Shown here: positions 51,556 to 60,429 of the stretch, piece after piece
How positions within the stretch are numbered: position 1 is the stretch's first letter
Layout: every line of letters begins with the position of its first letter
NCBI GenBank assembly: GCA_951828515.1
Contig: OX639992.1
Span: 2,892,217 to 2,956,216 of the forward strand
Source of the DNA: an uncultured Poribacteria bacterium
GTDB lineage: Bacteria; Poribacteria; WGA-4E; WGA-3G
Length of the DNA: 64,000 bases
Direction of reading: 5' to 3'
Notes under the pieces: model-generated
Seen by the model: the letters and a program-made list of their open reading frames with translations, nothing else
Told to the model about the DNA's origin: nothing
Database searches by the model: none
Made by a program: the position numbers and the translations under genes

Positions 51556-51978
51556 ATGGCAAAGCAAGTAGCAGGTGAAGTTAAACTCCAGTTAGTATCC
51601 GGACAGGCGACGCCACAACCGCCCGTTGGTCCCAGTCTCGCACCGTATATGATTAATCTACAGGAGTTTATCAAATCGTTTAATGCCCAGACGCAGCATC
51701 AAACCGGAATGGTAGTGACAACCGTCATTACCTGTTATAGCGATCGATCGTTTAGTTTCGACGTAAAGTCACCACCTGCCGCAGTCTTGCTCAAGTCCGC
51801 AGCAAAGATTGCCAAGGGTTCTGGTGAACCCAATCGGAACAAGGTTGCTTCCGTTACAATGGAGCAAATTCGAGAAATCGCACAGACAAAATTACCTGAC
51901 TTAAATACAACAGATTTAGATGCAGCAATGCGGATGGTAGAAGGAACCGCTCGTAGCATGGGACTAACGATTAATTAG
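51556..51978 (+). CDS. rplK: 50S ribosomal protein L11
   Basis: 140 residues. Starts MAKQVAGEVKLQLVSGQATPQPPVGPSLAPYMINLQEFIKSFNAQT; the usual GQATPAPPVGPALG pattern of L11 is present with small changes. C-terminal GTPase-center RNA-binding half ends GTARSMGLTIN. Preceded by an AAAGAG site. Standard position after nusG. Confidence 0.97.
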   Translation: MAKQVAGEVKLQLVSGQATPQPPVGPSLAPYMINLQEFIKSFNAQTQHQTGMVVTTVITCYSDRSFSFDVKSPPAAVLLKSAAKIAKGSGEPNRNKVASVTMEQIREIAQTKLPDLNTTDLDAAMRMVEGTARSMGLTIN

Positions 51979-52072
51979 CGGGCTTATCCATCTGACGAAG
52001 CAGAGCATTATTGATATACGGATAAGTTCACTTTGAAACGGGGCTATAGAGTTGTGCCCCATGGAGAACAAC

Positions 52073-52771
52073 ATGGCGAAAAGAGGGAAGCGATACCGCG
52101 GTATCAACGAACACGTAGATAGACTACAGCTTTATACGGTAGACGAGGCTGTCTCGTTGGTCAAAAAAACAGGCAGCGCGAAGTTTGATGAAACCGTGGA
52201 TTTAGCATCACGTCTCGGTATAGATGCCCGACAGTCAGACCAAAATATTCGGGGCACTGTTGCACTACCACACGGAACAGGAAAATCTGTCCGTGTTGTC
52301 GTCTTCGCCCAAGGCGATCTCGCACGGCAAGCCGAAGAAGCCGGGGCGGATTTCGTTGGAACAGACGATCTGGTTGATAAAATTGTTGACGGATGGCTCG
52401 ATTTTGATGCAACAATTGCAACACCGGATCTGATGCGGAGTATCATGCCTAAACTCGGACGAGTTCTTGGACCACGAGGCTTGATGCCTAACGCTAAAGC
52501 AGGTACCGTTACAACAGATGTTACCGAAACCATCCAAAGTATAAAAGCGGGACAAATCGAATATCGAGTAGAACGCTCCTCCGGGGTCGTTCAGGTCCCA
52601 ATCGGCAAGGTTTCATTTGAGGAAGAAAGTATTAAACAGAACCTCAACGCAGTGATGGGCGCACTTGTTGCCGCTCGTCCGTCCGCGGTGAAAGGTCGGT
52701 ACATTCGGAGCGTTGCTATATCAGCAACAATGGGGACTGGTATCCGGATAGATCCACAGCAATTTGCATAA
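52073..52771 (+). CDS. rplA: 50S ribosomal protein L1
   Basis: 232 residues from ATG 52073, behind GGAG; an upstream ATG at 52061 and a TTG at 52052 are weaker. MAKRGKRYRGINEHVDRLQLYTVDEAVSLVK is L1-like; the core contains RLGIDARQSDQNIRGTVALPHGTGKSVRV and MPKLGRVLGPRGLMPNAKAGTV. L1 forms the stalk by the E site and often autoregulates the rplKA messenger. Confidence 0.97.
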   Translation: MAKRGKRYRGINEHVDRLQLYTVDEAVSLVKKTGSAKFDETVDLASRLGIDARQSDQNIRGTVALPHGTGKSVRVVVFAQGDLARQAEEAGADFVGTDDLVDKIVDGWLDFDATIATPDLMRSIMPKLGRVLGPRGLMPNAKAGTVTTDVTETIQSIKAGQIEYRVERSSGVVQVPIGKVSFEEESIKQNLNAVMGALVAARPSAVKGRYIRSVAISATMGTGIRIDPQQFA

Positions 52772-52799
52772 TTCGTATAGGATACGATATGGAATAGCT

Positions 52800-52959
52800 T
52801 TACAACTGAATAGAGTCGTAGAACGTAGGTGCCGTTGGCTTAATTGCCTACCGAGGCTTGAATGGAACAGAACGAGTGATGTACGATTGATGCATCCCTA
52901 AAATCTCGCTGTTCGCTCCTCTTTGGAATGTGAGCCTCCAGGTACCTGGAGGCTTTTTT
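52800..52959 (+). promoter_or_regulatory. L10 leader: autoregulatory attenuator of rplJL
   Basis: The 280-base gap between rplA and rplJ contains the phrase TTAATTGCCTACCGAGGCTT (52840-52859), which matches the conserved part of the bacterial L10 leader RNA. A perfect intrinsic terminator, GCCTCCAGGT/ACCTGGAGGC (52934-52953) with TTTTTT after it, follows. L10(L12)4 binding to such leaders causes premature stop and sets L10/L12 level. The gap after the terminator, up to 53050, shows no other feature that I trust. Confidence 0.75.
52934..52959 (+). terminator. Intrinsic terminator in the L10 leader
   Basis: A 10-bp perfect stem GCCTCCAGGT/ACCTGGAGGC at 52934-52953 with no loop bases beyond the palindrome centre, then six T. 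Part of the attenuator. Confidence 0.85.
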
Positions 52960-53050
52960 CATGCAATCGTATACCTAATTAACAGGTTTATAGACAAACC
53001 AAGGTCCCGCGCTATGGTACTATACAACCTACATAGAAAGGAACTGAAAC

Positions 53051-53617
53051 ATGCCGAATCAGGCAAATGTTCAGCAAACAGAACAAATTCGTGAGATTTT
53101 TGACAATGCCGATGTTGTTCTGCTAACAGACTTTCAGGGGCTGACTGTCGCAGAAATTAACGAACTGCGGAACCAGCTCCGAGCCGCTGATATCGGCTAT
53201 AAGGTCTGTAAGAATACACTGATAAACGTCGTCGCTCAAGAAAGAGGTATTGATGGCTTGGCACCTTATCTGAAAGGCAATACAGCCCTCGCTACTGGTA
53301 CAGATCCGGCGACATCTTCAAAAATCTTGATTGAATTTGAAGAAGAACACGAAAACTTTAAGGTTAAAGGTGGCATTCTTGGAACACAAATAATCGATGC
53401 AACAGGCGTTGAAGCCCTGAAAGATATGCCATCAAGAGATGTTTTGATCGCTCGCACTGTTGGGATTATCGGCGCACCTCTCACCGGACTTGTCAATACC
53501 TTAAATCAGGGTTCACCTATTACAGGAATGGTGAACGTACTTAGTGGAACGATACGTCAGGTAACCTCTGTACTGACACAGGTTGCCGACCAAAAGAAAG
53601 AGGCGGAAGACGCCTAA
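53051..53617 (+). CDS. rplJ: 50S ribosomal protein L10
   Basis: 188 residues from ATG 53051 with AAAGGAACTG before it. N-terminal half LRNQLRAADIGYKVCKNTLI and TDFQGLTVAEINELR are L10 marks; the C-terminal helix that binds L7/L12 follows NTLNQGSPITGMVNVLSGTIRQVTSVLTQVADQKK. Coded with rplL; between them a hairpin ACTTGAT.../...ATCAAGT (53670-53696) may stabilise or process the messenger. Confidence 0.96.
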   Translation: MPNQANVQQTEQIREIFDNADVVLLTDFQGLTVAEINELRNQLRAADIGYKVCKNTLINVVAQERGIDGLAPYLKGNTALATGTDPATSSKILIEFEEEHENFKVKGGILGTQIIDATGVEALKDMPSRDVLIARTVGIIGAPLTGLVNTLNQGSPITGMVNVLSGTIRQVTSVLTQVADQKKEAEDA

Positions 53618-53729
53618 CACAAAGCGCATACCACGCTTATATCAATATCGCAGGGTAAACCCTTGTACGACTTGATTAAGAAATCTCTTATCAAGTTAAT
53701 TTGATACTACCTATAGAGAGGATACAAAC

Positions 53730-54131
53730 ATGGCCGCAGATTTGGAAAAATTGATTGACGAAATTAGCAATATGACCGTTCTGGAACTTTCTGAACTGGT
53801 CAAAGCCTTAGAGGATAAATTCGGAGTCAGTGCATCAGCCGCACCGGCAATCGCTATGCCTGGGATGACGCCAGCAGCCCCTGCTGCAGATGGAGAAGAA
53901 GCCGCCGAAGCTGAAGAGAAAACAGAATTCGACGTTCAGCTCAAAGACTTTGGTTCCAAAAAGATTCCTGTTATCAAAGAGGTTCGCGCTATTACTGGGC
54001 TTGGATTGAAGGAAGCGAAAGACAAAGTCGAATCCGCACCCGTCGTCATTCAAGAAGGCATTGCCAAAGAGGACGCCGAGAAAACGAAAGAACAACTCGA
54101 AGCTCTCGGTGCCGAAGTCGAAATTATATAG
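53730..54131 (+). CDS. rplL: 50S ribosomal protein L7/L12
   Basis: 133 residues. N-terminal dimer part [29 protein letters not shown], Ala/Pro hinge, and C-terminal [42 protein letters not shown], the factor-binding domain. Preceded by AGAGAGGA. In most bacteria rpoB follows; here the operon ends in a terminator. Confidence 0.97.
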   Translation: MAADLEKLIDEISNMTVLELSELVKALEDKFGVSASAAPAIAMPGMTPAAPAADGEEAAEAEEKTEFDVQLKDFGSKKIPVIKEVRAITGLGLKEAKDKVESAPVVIQEGIAKEDAEKTKEQLEALGAEVEII

Positions 54132-54189
54132 ACGGAAGCATACCGTCTTACATCACAAACCGCGCGTATTTAAACCGCGCACGATAGGT

Positions 54190-54266
54190 AAACCCATTAT
54201 GGTTCTTGACATAGCGATGCTCCAATTCATCGCTGCGCGGCGAACTATAATGGGTTTCCGTTTTTT
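54190..54266 (+). terminator. Large intrinsic terminator after rplL
   Basis: AAACCCATTAT (54190-54200) pairs with ATAATGGGTTT (54247-54257), with an inner hairpin AGCGATG/CATCGCT, followed by TTTTTT (54261-54266). It would end the ribosomal-protein transcript. Confidence 0.75.
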
Positions 54267-54323
54267 GACGAAACTTAATGATTTAATCTTCATTAAGCAA
54301 CTTTAAGTATTAAAGTCCAAGTT

Positions 54324-54455
54324 TTGCATTCACAATTGGAATGGAAAGTTGGAAGATGGAAAGGTTGGAAGATAAGGGATACGGTGTTTCTTCCAGTCTT
54401 CCTGTGCTTCCACCCTTCCTCAAAACCTGATATTGATTTCTTAATATTGCTTAGG
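54324..54455 (+). repeat. 130-bp dispersed repeat, copy B
   Basis: Matches the minus strand of 31851-31985 over most of its length, with GGAAAGTTGGAAGATGG arms and CTTCCTGTGCTTCCACCCTT. Both copies lie at the 3' side of genes. It ends about 18 bases before the next start. Confidence 0.7.
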
Positions 54456-54472
54456 AATAGGTCCTTTATTGG

Positions 54473-55315
54473 ATGTTTAGTATCCTTGATGTCTTTTATC
54501 TTGTTTTCAGTCAACTTGCAGTTGGTGGGTTTGCCCTCCTCCTCTTGGTCCCAAAAGGATTAGTGGGTGCGAATTTCTACCGTTTGATGGGTAGCATCTA
54601 TCTACTTGTAGGCGGGTTATCACGGTGCGCAAATCTTGCGCTCCATCAGCAACCTGTTACATTTCGCAACTTCTTCGGGGCTTGGCAGAATCCTGAGTCC
54701 ATTTCTGTCATCTGTTTCGTTCTCATTGTCCTTATCTATACACTGAGTTGGTGGTTCAAGACACCACGCCTTACACGACTCCTCTTTTTTGCTGGTTTTA
54801 TTTCCGGTGTGACGTGGTTGATTTTGAGTGCTGGGCGGTATTTTCAAGTCATACAACTTCCCGGTGAAGTGTTCTTGTTACCCCTTCAATTCCTGACCGC
54901 CGCCGCACTCCTCGGTGCAGTCCACAGCGGGATGTGGTTTGGTCATTGGTACCTCGTGGTGCCTGATTTACCGGTAGTCTACCTGAAACGGTTTAATACC
55001 GTCCTACTCTGTACGCTTTCGGGTATGGCACTGCTGCTCTGCCTAAACCTCTTTTTCAGACAGCAATCCACAGATACCATCTCCTTTAACCTTTTCTATC
55101 AAATCATCTTCAGCATGCGGGTACTTATAGGTATCGGTGGCACCTTGTTCCTCTACTTCATTACATGGGACTGCTTACGTCCGAAATCTGTCGCCCGCGA
55201 TGTACTCGGCGCGACACGAGCTGCGACCGGTTTCCTCTTTATCGCCATCATCACTGTGCTTCTCGGCGAGTTCTGTAGTCGATTGTTGTTTCTGGAAATG
55301 CGATTTATATTCTGA
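54473..55315 (+). CDS. Polytopic membrane protein, unknown function
   Basis: About 280 residues with 7-8 hydrophobic segments (for instance LDVFYLVFSQLAVGGFALLLLV, ISVICFVLIVLIYTLSWWF, FLLPLQFLTAAALLGAVHSGMWFG, IIFSMRVLIGIGGTLFLYFIT). The repeated aromatic and Gly residues and AGRYFQV recall membrane anchors of respiratory enzymes, but no haem or quinone ligand pattern is certain. No obvious ribosome site stands before ATG 54473. Family not recognised. Confidence 0.6.
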   Translation: MFSILDVFYLVFSQLAVGGFALLLLVPKGLVGANFYRLMGSIYLLVGGLSRCANLALHQQPVTFRNFFGAWQNPESISVICFVLIVLIYTLSWWFKTPRLTRLLFFAGFISGVTWLILSAGRYFQVIQLPGEVFLLPLQFLTAAALLGAVHSGMWFGHWYLVVPDLPVVYLKRFNTVLLCTLSGMALLLCLNLFFRQQSTDTISFNLFYQIIFSMRVLIGIGGTLFLYFITWDCLRPKSVARDVLGATRAATGFLFIAIITVLLGEFCSRLLFLEMRFIF

Positions 55316-55429
55316 GTTATGTTGACAGCACCTAAGTCGGAGGGGTAGCAGTCGATTGTTCAGTTATCAGTTCTCAGTAAAAAGGTTTTCGTCTCACAAG
55401 GGGTTTCTCTTCTGATACCCTCAAATCCC

Positions 55430-55460
55430 GTAGCCTGCAACAACGGCGCAGGCGGATATA
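55430..55460. repeat. Dispersed repeat, GTAGCCTGCAACA family, copy 3
   Basis: Starts GTAGCCTGCAACAACGGCGC; GCCTGC and GCAGGC are inverted arms. It lies in the 267-bp gap 55316-55582 with CCGCAAGG plus an A-rich tract at 55498, as in copy 1. The gap has no gene. Confidence 0.6.
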
Positions 55461-55517
55461 AGAAAGGTCCCTAAAAGTCTAAAACGACTTCGTTCCTCCG
55501 CAAGGAAAAATTAAAAA

Positions 55518-55547
55518 TTGTAATTTAGATTTTAGGTATGCTAAAAT
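55518..55547 (+). promoter_or_regulatory. Putative promoter for the zinc dehydrogenase operon
   Basis: TTGTAA (55518-55523) and TAAAAT (55542-55547) with an 18-base spacer, 36 bases before the start. Moderate match. Confidence 0.4.
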
Positions 55548-55582
55548 AACTACATTCATCACAGAACTTAAGGAGGCGGATA

Positions 55583-56653
55583 ATGAAATCCCAAATTTTC
55601 TATGAACCCGAATCAATGAGCCTTGAAGATCGACCCGTACCAGCAGCCGGTGACAGCGACCTGCTTGTCCAAGTCCGTTCGGTAGGTATCTGTGGTTCGG
55701 ACGTAGCTTATTATTTTGGCAATAGTTCGCTTGAAACCGGCGACGGGAAAGGACCACTTATCCTTGGACACGAATTTACGGGTGAAGTCGTCGAAGTTGG
55801 CGACGAAGCAGGAAAAACAGGTGGATTCAAAGTAGGAGATCGGGTTGTCGTCAATCCTGTTCAATCAAATCCAGATTCCTTCTGGAGTCAGAAGGGATTG
55901 TCCAACTTATGTCCCGAAAAACGTGTCTTAGGTGTGGGCGTTGATGGGGGATTTGCGGAGTATGCAGTCTCAGACTATCGTTGGACAGTCAAGTTACCCG
56001 ACAACGTGACCTATGACCAAGGGGCACTCACTGAACCGCTCGCATGTGGACTTTATGCAGTCAACAATCTCAATGCCGAAGAAGGGCAAACTGCTGTGGT
56101 CTTCGGACCGGGACCCATCGGCTTGATGATGGTGCAAGTCCTAAAAAGTCGCGGCTTGAAAAACGTCCTGCTTGTTGGAACCCGTGATTATCGTTTAGAC
56201 TGTGGCAAGGATCTCGGTGCTGACGTGGTCGCCAACGTTAGTGATACCAACTCTCCGCATTATGTCGAAGACTTGGGTGCTATGATTCAGGAACTCAACG
56301 ACGGCGAATTGGCAGATCGGGCAATTACGGCGACCAGCTCGCTCGACGCGATTCACACCGCCTTAGAAGTTACAGGCAGACATGCCACTGTCGTTATCTT
56401 TGGACTTCCCGGCGATACAGATATAATGCAGGTTCCCATCCTTGATACGATCCTTATGGATAAAACCATTCGGTTCTCTTGGCTGGCACCTGACACGTGG
56501 GAAGAAGCAGTACAGCTTATTTCGAGCGGCGATGTCAACATGGACAAAATCATCAGCCACGAGTTCTCACTCGAATCACTTGTTGAGGGGATAACAAAGG
56601 TACGCAATCGCGAAGACGGTTGTACGAAGGGTTTAATAAAAGTTTCTGATTAA
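55583..56653 (+). CDS. Zinc-dependent medium-chain dehydrogenase (sorbitol/threonine dehydrogenase-like)
   Basis: 356 residues from ATG 55583, behind AAGGAGG. Catalytic zinc ligands Cys37 in VGICGSD and His-Glu in LGHEFTGEV; NAD(P) loop FGPGPIGLMMVQ, Ala/Gly pattern. The structural-zinc Cys cluster is largely absent (only one Cys in the segment SFWSQKGLSNLCPEKR), as in several polyol-type enzymes. Oxidises a polyol, alcohol or amino alcohol; substrate unknown. May be cotranscribed with the next small membrane gene. Confidence 0.9.
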   Translation: MKSQIFYEPESMSLEDRPVPAAGDSDLLVQVRSVGICGSDVAYYFGNSSLETGDGKGPLILGHEFTGEVVEVGDEAGKTGGFKVGDRVVVNPVQSNPDSFWSQKGLSNLCPEKRVLGVGVDGGFAEYAVSDYRWTVKLPDNVTYDQGALTEPLACGLYAVNNLNAEEGQTAVVFGPGPIGLMMVQVLKSRGLKNVLLVGTRDYRLDCGKDLGADVVANVSDTNSPHYVEDLGAMIQELNDGELADRAITATSSLDAIHTALEVTGRHATVVIFGLPGDTDIMQVPILDTILMDKTIRFSWLAPDTWEEAVQLISSGDVNMDKIISHEFSLESLVEGITKVRNREDGCTKGLIKVSD

Positions 56654-56665
56654 TCTGTAAATAAC

Positions 56666-57010
56666 ATGGGCATCCCATTTTTCATCCTTTTTGTCCTTTC
56701 AATCGCTTTCTTATCTCTTGGGATAACTGGGTGGGGTGGCTTCGTTTCGGTGGAATGGCCTCAGCAGGACTCCTCCGACGCAAAGAGCAACACTGTTGCT
56801 GTCACCCCTTACCTGAGTGTTCAACCAAACTACTGGGCAATTGCACAGTGTGTCGCAGGGTTTTTCCTGTTTTTAGCGAGTCTCTATTTTATGGGATTTT
56901 TTCTTTACCTTGAGGAACGAGAAAGCGGCAGAATCATGAAAAACGTTAAAAGTTTCGCCAAACTACGGCAATTTCTTGAACGACACCAGAAGGGGGACCT
57001 CACACAATGA
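56666..57010 (+). CDS. Small membrane protein with two membrane segments, unknown function
   Basis: 114 residues. Two hydrophobic helices (IPFFILFVLSIAFLSLGITGWGGF, and AIAQCVAGFFLFLASLYFMGFFLY) separated by a polar loop, then a basic cytoplasmic tail (EERESGRIMKNVKSFAKLRQFLERHQKG). The stop overlaps the start of the LamG gene by 4 bases (ATGA, 57007-57010), so the two are translationally coupled. Family not recognised. Confidence 0.6.
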   Translation: MGIPFFILFVLSIAFLSLGITGWGGFVSVEWPQQDSSDAKSNTVAVTPYLSVQPNYWAIAQCVAGFFLFLASLYFMGFFLYLEERESGRIMKNVKSFAKLRQFLERHQKGDLTQ

Positions 57011-57855
57011 ATTTTTTCACAAGATTCCTTGCTAATAAATCGAATCAGTATTGGATGCTGATAGGCTTCGGGTTTGCGTTCTTCACGCTATACTGTGCTA
57101 CGACAAGTAACGCCAAAATTGATCCAAAGACAGTCGCTGGAATCTGGCTTTTTGATGAAGGTAATGGAAAAATTGCTGAAGATTTATCCGGGAACGGCAA
57201 CGATGGCGAACTCAAGGAAGGCACGAAATGGGAAGACGGACAATTCGGGAAAGCCGTTATATTTGATGGAAAAGATGATTACGTCGAGATCGCACCCTCA
57301 CCCCTGTTCAACCCAGAGGTTTTCACAGTTACTTTCTGGATGCATCCAACGACTATTGGAGGCAACAATCCAGGGGGTAAAGGGTCAGCCACTCTCATCA
57401 TCGCAAATGGTAACCCAGGGGACGGTGGTGGCGCGAATTGGTGGTTTGAGTACTGGAACGGTGGTAACTTTGAATTCAAAAGTTGTCAAGCCGGTTGTGC
57501 CGCCGCGAACACACCGGTAAATACACCAAATGAATGGTATTTTGTCGCCGGTATCTACAACGGCACTGAATACGAACTCTACATTGATGGCGAATTTAAG
57601 GCGAAGGGACCCAATAAGGTCGGGGAACCAGAGAAAGGCTTACTCATTGGCAGTGGACTCTGTCCAGCAGGCCACGGATGTGACGGTGGCTACTTCAAAG
57701 GTATTGTCGACGATGTGGCGATGTTTAGTGATGCCTTGAGCGAGGCGGATATCAAAACGCTTATGGATGAAGGTGTAGGCAAAGTTCTTGGGGTCGCTCC
57801 AGTGGAACCTACAGGCAAATTGGCGACGGTGTGGGGCGATTTAAAAATGCGCTAA
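57007..57855 (+). CDS. Exported LamG/concanavalin A-like protein with KLATVWGDLK tail
   Basis: 282 residues. Signal-type N-terminus (MLIGFGFAFFTLYCATTSNA near 18-37), then a LamG jelly-roll: IAGIWLFDEGNGKIAEDLSGNGNDG-like opening, FDGKDDYVEIAPSP, FTVTFWMHP, NEWYFVAGIYNGTEYELYIDGEF, GIVDDVAMFSDALSEADIKTLM. Likely carbohydrate or matrix binding outside the inner membrane. Extra Cys pairs (CQAGC, CPAGHGC) may form disulphides. The last residues KLATVWGDLKMR match the tail of the 2976-3623 protein. Starts inside the stop of the gene before (ATGA). Confidence 0.85.
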   Translation: MNFFTRFLANKSNQYWMLIGFGFAFFTLYCATTSNAKIDPKTVAGIWLFDEGNGKIAEDLSGNGNDGELKEGTKWEDGQFGKAVIFDGKDDYVEIAPSPLFNPEVFTVTFWMHPTTIGGNNPGGKGSATLIIANGNPGDGGGANWWFEYWNGGNFEFKSCQAGCAAANTPVNTPNEWYFVAGIYNGTEYELYIDGEFKAKGPNKVGEPEKGLLIGSGLCPAGHGCDGGYFKGIVDDVAMFSDALSEADIKTLMDEGVGKVLGVAPVEPTGKLATVWGDLKMR

Positions 57856-57874
57856 AGAGGTAATTCTGACCCGT

Positions 57875-58954
57875 ATGAAACGACAATTAAAAAATGACTT
57901 ACTTCTTCGCGCAGCGAGATGCCAACCGGTAGAACGCGTCCCAGTGTGGATGATGCGACAAGCAGGCAGGTCAGATCCCGTTTATCGGCAGATTCGACGT
58001 GAGCTTAACCTCCCATTGGAACAACTCTTCCGGACCTGTCCCGCACCGATGTCTCAAACAGAAGTCGAATCAGCGGTCAAAATATCACTTCTGCCCAAAC
58101 GTATTGGTGTTGATGCCATCATTGTTTATAAGGACATTCTTACCCCTCTTGCACCTATGGGGGCACATTTTCGATTCGATCCAGGACCCATTTTAAACCC
58201 GCCTATCCGCACGCAAGCACAAGTAGACGCGCTCCGACCTGTCGATGAACCCCCTACACAATTAGCATTCACAGGAAGTGTCATTCGCAAACTACGCGAA
58301 ACCTTGAACGAAGAACTACCCCTCATCGGTTTCGCTGGGGCACCTTTGACGCTTGCTTTTTTTCTTATCGCAGGAGAAAGCCCGATCAAACGGGGTTCAG
58401 GAGTATCTGAAAAAGCAGCCCCTGTCTTCCGAATGATAGAAGAAGCACCAGAACTCTTACATCGCCTACTAAACAAATTGACCGAAATGACTATTAACTA
58501 CTTGAACTACCAAATCAGCGAGGGTATTCAAATAGTGCAACTTTTCGAGTCTATCGCCGATGTCTTACCGAGGCGAATATATGAAGAGTTTGCTTTTCCT
58601 TACCATCAACAAATCTTTGCCGGACTCAATCCAGAGGCACCAGGAATCCTGTTCGCAAAAGAGTGCAACTATGTGGATTTAATGCATCAGAGCGGGGCAA
58701 ATGTCCTCAGCGTTGGGAAATGCGTAGATCTTGGCAAAGCCAAGGCAAACACAAATGGTGCTGTTGCCTTCCAAGGAAACGTCGATAACGACATCCTTCG
58801 TGATGGTACACCTGCCGATATAACTACAGCCGTTGAGACCTGTCTAAAGCAAGGCGGAAAAACTGGACATATTTTGAACTTGAGCCACGGTCTGCACAGA
58901 GATACGCCATTTGAAAATGTTAAGCATTTCGTACGCATCGCAAAAACACTATAG
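57875..58954 (+). CDS. hemE: Uroporphyrinogen decarboxylase
   Basis: 359 residues; removes four carboxyls from uroporphyrinogen III to give coproporphyrinogen III. PVWMMRQAGR holds the substrate-binding Arg; YKDILTPLAPMG holds the key Asp; FAGAPLTLAFFLIAGE and ILNLSHGLHRDTPFENV are diagnostic near the end. The N-terminal motif departs from RQAGRYLPEYR: the Tyr-Leu-Pro-Glu part is Ser-Asp-Pro-Val here. First gene of the haem set hemE, MBL-TPR, hemH, hemY. ATG 57875 comes about 20 bases after the LamG stop. Confidence 0.93.
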   Translation: MKRQLKNDLLLRAARCQPVERVPVWMMRQAGRSDPVYRQIRRELNLPLEQLFRTCPAPMSQTEVESAVKISLLPKRIGVDAIIVYKDILTPLAPMGAHFRFDPGPILNPPIRTQAQVDALRPVDEPPTQLAFTGSVIRKLRETLNEELPLIGFAGAPLTLAFFLIAGESPIKRGSGVSEKAAPVFRMIEEAPELLHRLLNKLTEMTINYLNYQISEGIQIVQLFESIADVLPRRIYEEFAFPYHQQIFAGLNPEAPGILFAKECNYVDLMHQSGANVLSVGKCVDLGKAKANTNGAVAFQGNVDNDILRDGTPADITTAVETCLKQGGKTGHILNLSHGLHRDTPFENVKHFVRIAKTL

Positions 58955-58962
58955 GAAAATTG

Positions 58963-60420
58963 ATGAGAAATATTCTCGAAAATCCCTTTGCACCACGACA
59001 ATACGGACAACTCGTTAAAGTGACGGAACGGGTGTATCTCTTTCGCAATATTGTGAACTCTTCTATTATCATTGGAGATAAAGGGGTTGCGGTAGTTGAT
59101 ACACAGGTAAACCAGATGATGGCACGACGGTTGCGTAACGCAATCCGTACTATTACGGATAAACCAATACTATACGCAATTAACACCCATTACCACTGGG
59201 ATCATACCAATGGAAATACTATTTTTCATGAAGCTGGAGCGACCGTTGTCGCTCGCGAGATGACCAAAGATTTTATGGTGAACAGATCACCACGACAGGA
59301 AGCGTTCCTGCGTTCCCGCGGCTTCGCACTCGGTGACCCGCCCTTTCTACCACAACAGACGTTCACACACGAAACCGAACTCGATTTGGGGAATCAACCG
59401 CTACACCTCGTTCACTTAGGAAAGGCAGAAACGGATGATGCCACTGCTATCAGGATCCCATCGGAAGGTTGTATCGTCTCTGGTGATACCGTTATGACGG
59501 GGAGTTTCCCCATCTTTGGACAGCCTGTTATGAATGAAGGACTCATGGCGAACCACGATTGGATCAACACAATTAAGGAACTCCGGACTTATGAACCTAA
59601 ATCTGTCTTACCGGGACACGGACCCTTAGCACGAGATGCCGAAATTGACGTGTTGCTTGAGATCGAGTTATATTTCCTAACAGAAGTCCGAAAACGCGTT
59701 GAGCAGGGTATGTCCTTAAACACACTGCTCGCCGAAATGGAAGCCAATTTACCCGATTGGATTCGCTCTATTGCTGAGGTGTGGGGGACACCCCGTTACG
59801 CGATTTTAAGAGTATATCGTGGGTTAATCGACGATCCAGAACCGGGTTGGCAACACCTGAAACCTTCGGTTATCCCGACTGCAGATACCGAAAAATTTCA
59901 CCAAAAAACACACACACTTGAAGACTTTCAGTCTTACCGAGAAACCGCCGAAGAGGTCGCGGAAGGCAACGACTTTGGTTTAGCAATTGCCATTTTGAAA
60001 ACCGCAACCGAAAAATATCCGAATCTACCTGACGCGTGGACAGCATACGCAGATTTGCTCACACAAGCGTCCCGTACCGTGTCAAGTGTCCTCGAGAAGG
60101 GAGACTTCTTCGTCGAAGCCAAAAAAGCACTCAATATTGCCCTTGAATTGGACCCTGATCACGCACCAGCATATTTGTTGCGTGGCTACAACTATATTCT
60201 CTCTGCCTATCGCAACGGCGACGAAACAAAAACAGGGCTCGAATCCATCTATAAAGCACTCGTCATCGGAATTCAGGGGACGCAACTCTCACAAGCCTAC
60301 TTCTGTATCGGACTCGCACATCGCACAAATGGAGATGAAACACTCGCACGTGAAGCTTTCGCGAAGGCGATCGCTGCTGACGCAAGGTATATGCCAGCAC
60401 AGTTAGCGAATATGGCATAG
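58963..60420 (+). CDS. Metallo-beta-lactamase-fold hydrolase with C-terminal TPR-like region
   Basis: About 485 residues from ATG 58963. N-terminal MBL domain: zinc ligands His76, His78, Asp80 and His81 in NTHYHWDHTNGN, later SGDTVM (Asp ligand) and PGHGP (His ligand). The C-terminal half is helical with TPR-type pairs (NDFGLAIAILKTATEKYPNLPDAWTAYADLL, AKKALNIALELDPDHAPAYLLRGYNY, GLAHRTNGDETLAREAF). No substrate assigned. Embedded between hemE and hemH with 8- and 9-base spacings, so it may serve in haem metabolism or simply be carried in the operon. Confidence 0.82.
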   Translation: MRNILENPFAPRQYGQLVKVTERVYLFRNIVNSSIIIGDKGVAVVDTQVNQMMARRLRNAIRTITDKPILYAINTHYHWDHTNGNTIFHEAGATVVAREMTKDFMVNRSPRQEAFLRSRGFALGDPPFLPQQTFTHETELDLGNQPLHLVHLGKAETDDATAIRIPSEGCIVSGDTVMTGSFPIFGQPVMNEGLMANHDWINTIKELRTYEPKSVLPGHGPLARDAEIDVLLEIELYFLTEVRKRVEQGMSLNTLLAEMEANLPDWIRSIAEVWGTPRYAILRVYRGLIDDPEPGWQHLKPSVIPTADTEKFHQKTHTLEDFQSYRETAEEVAEGNDFGLAIAILKTATEKYPNLPDAWTAYADLLTQASRTVSSVLEKGDFFVEAKKALNIALELDPDHAPAYLLRGYNYILSAYRNGDETKTGLESIYKALVIGIQGTQLSQAYFCIGLAHRTNGDETLAREAFAKAIAADARYMPAQLANMA

Positions 60421-60429
60421 GAGGAAAAA

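Noticed and set aside
54200-54240. TTGACA at 54205 as a promoter
   Set aside because: No -10 box at 16-18 bases, and it lies within the terminator hairpin of rplL.
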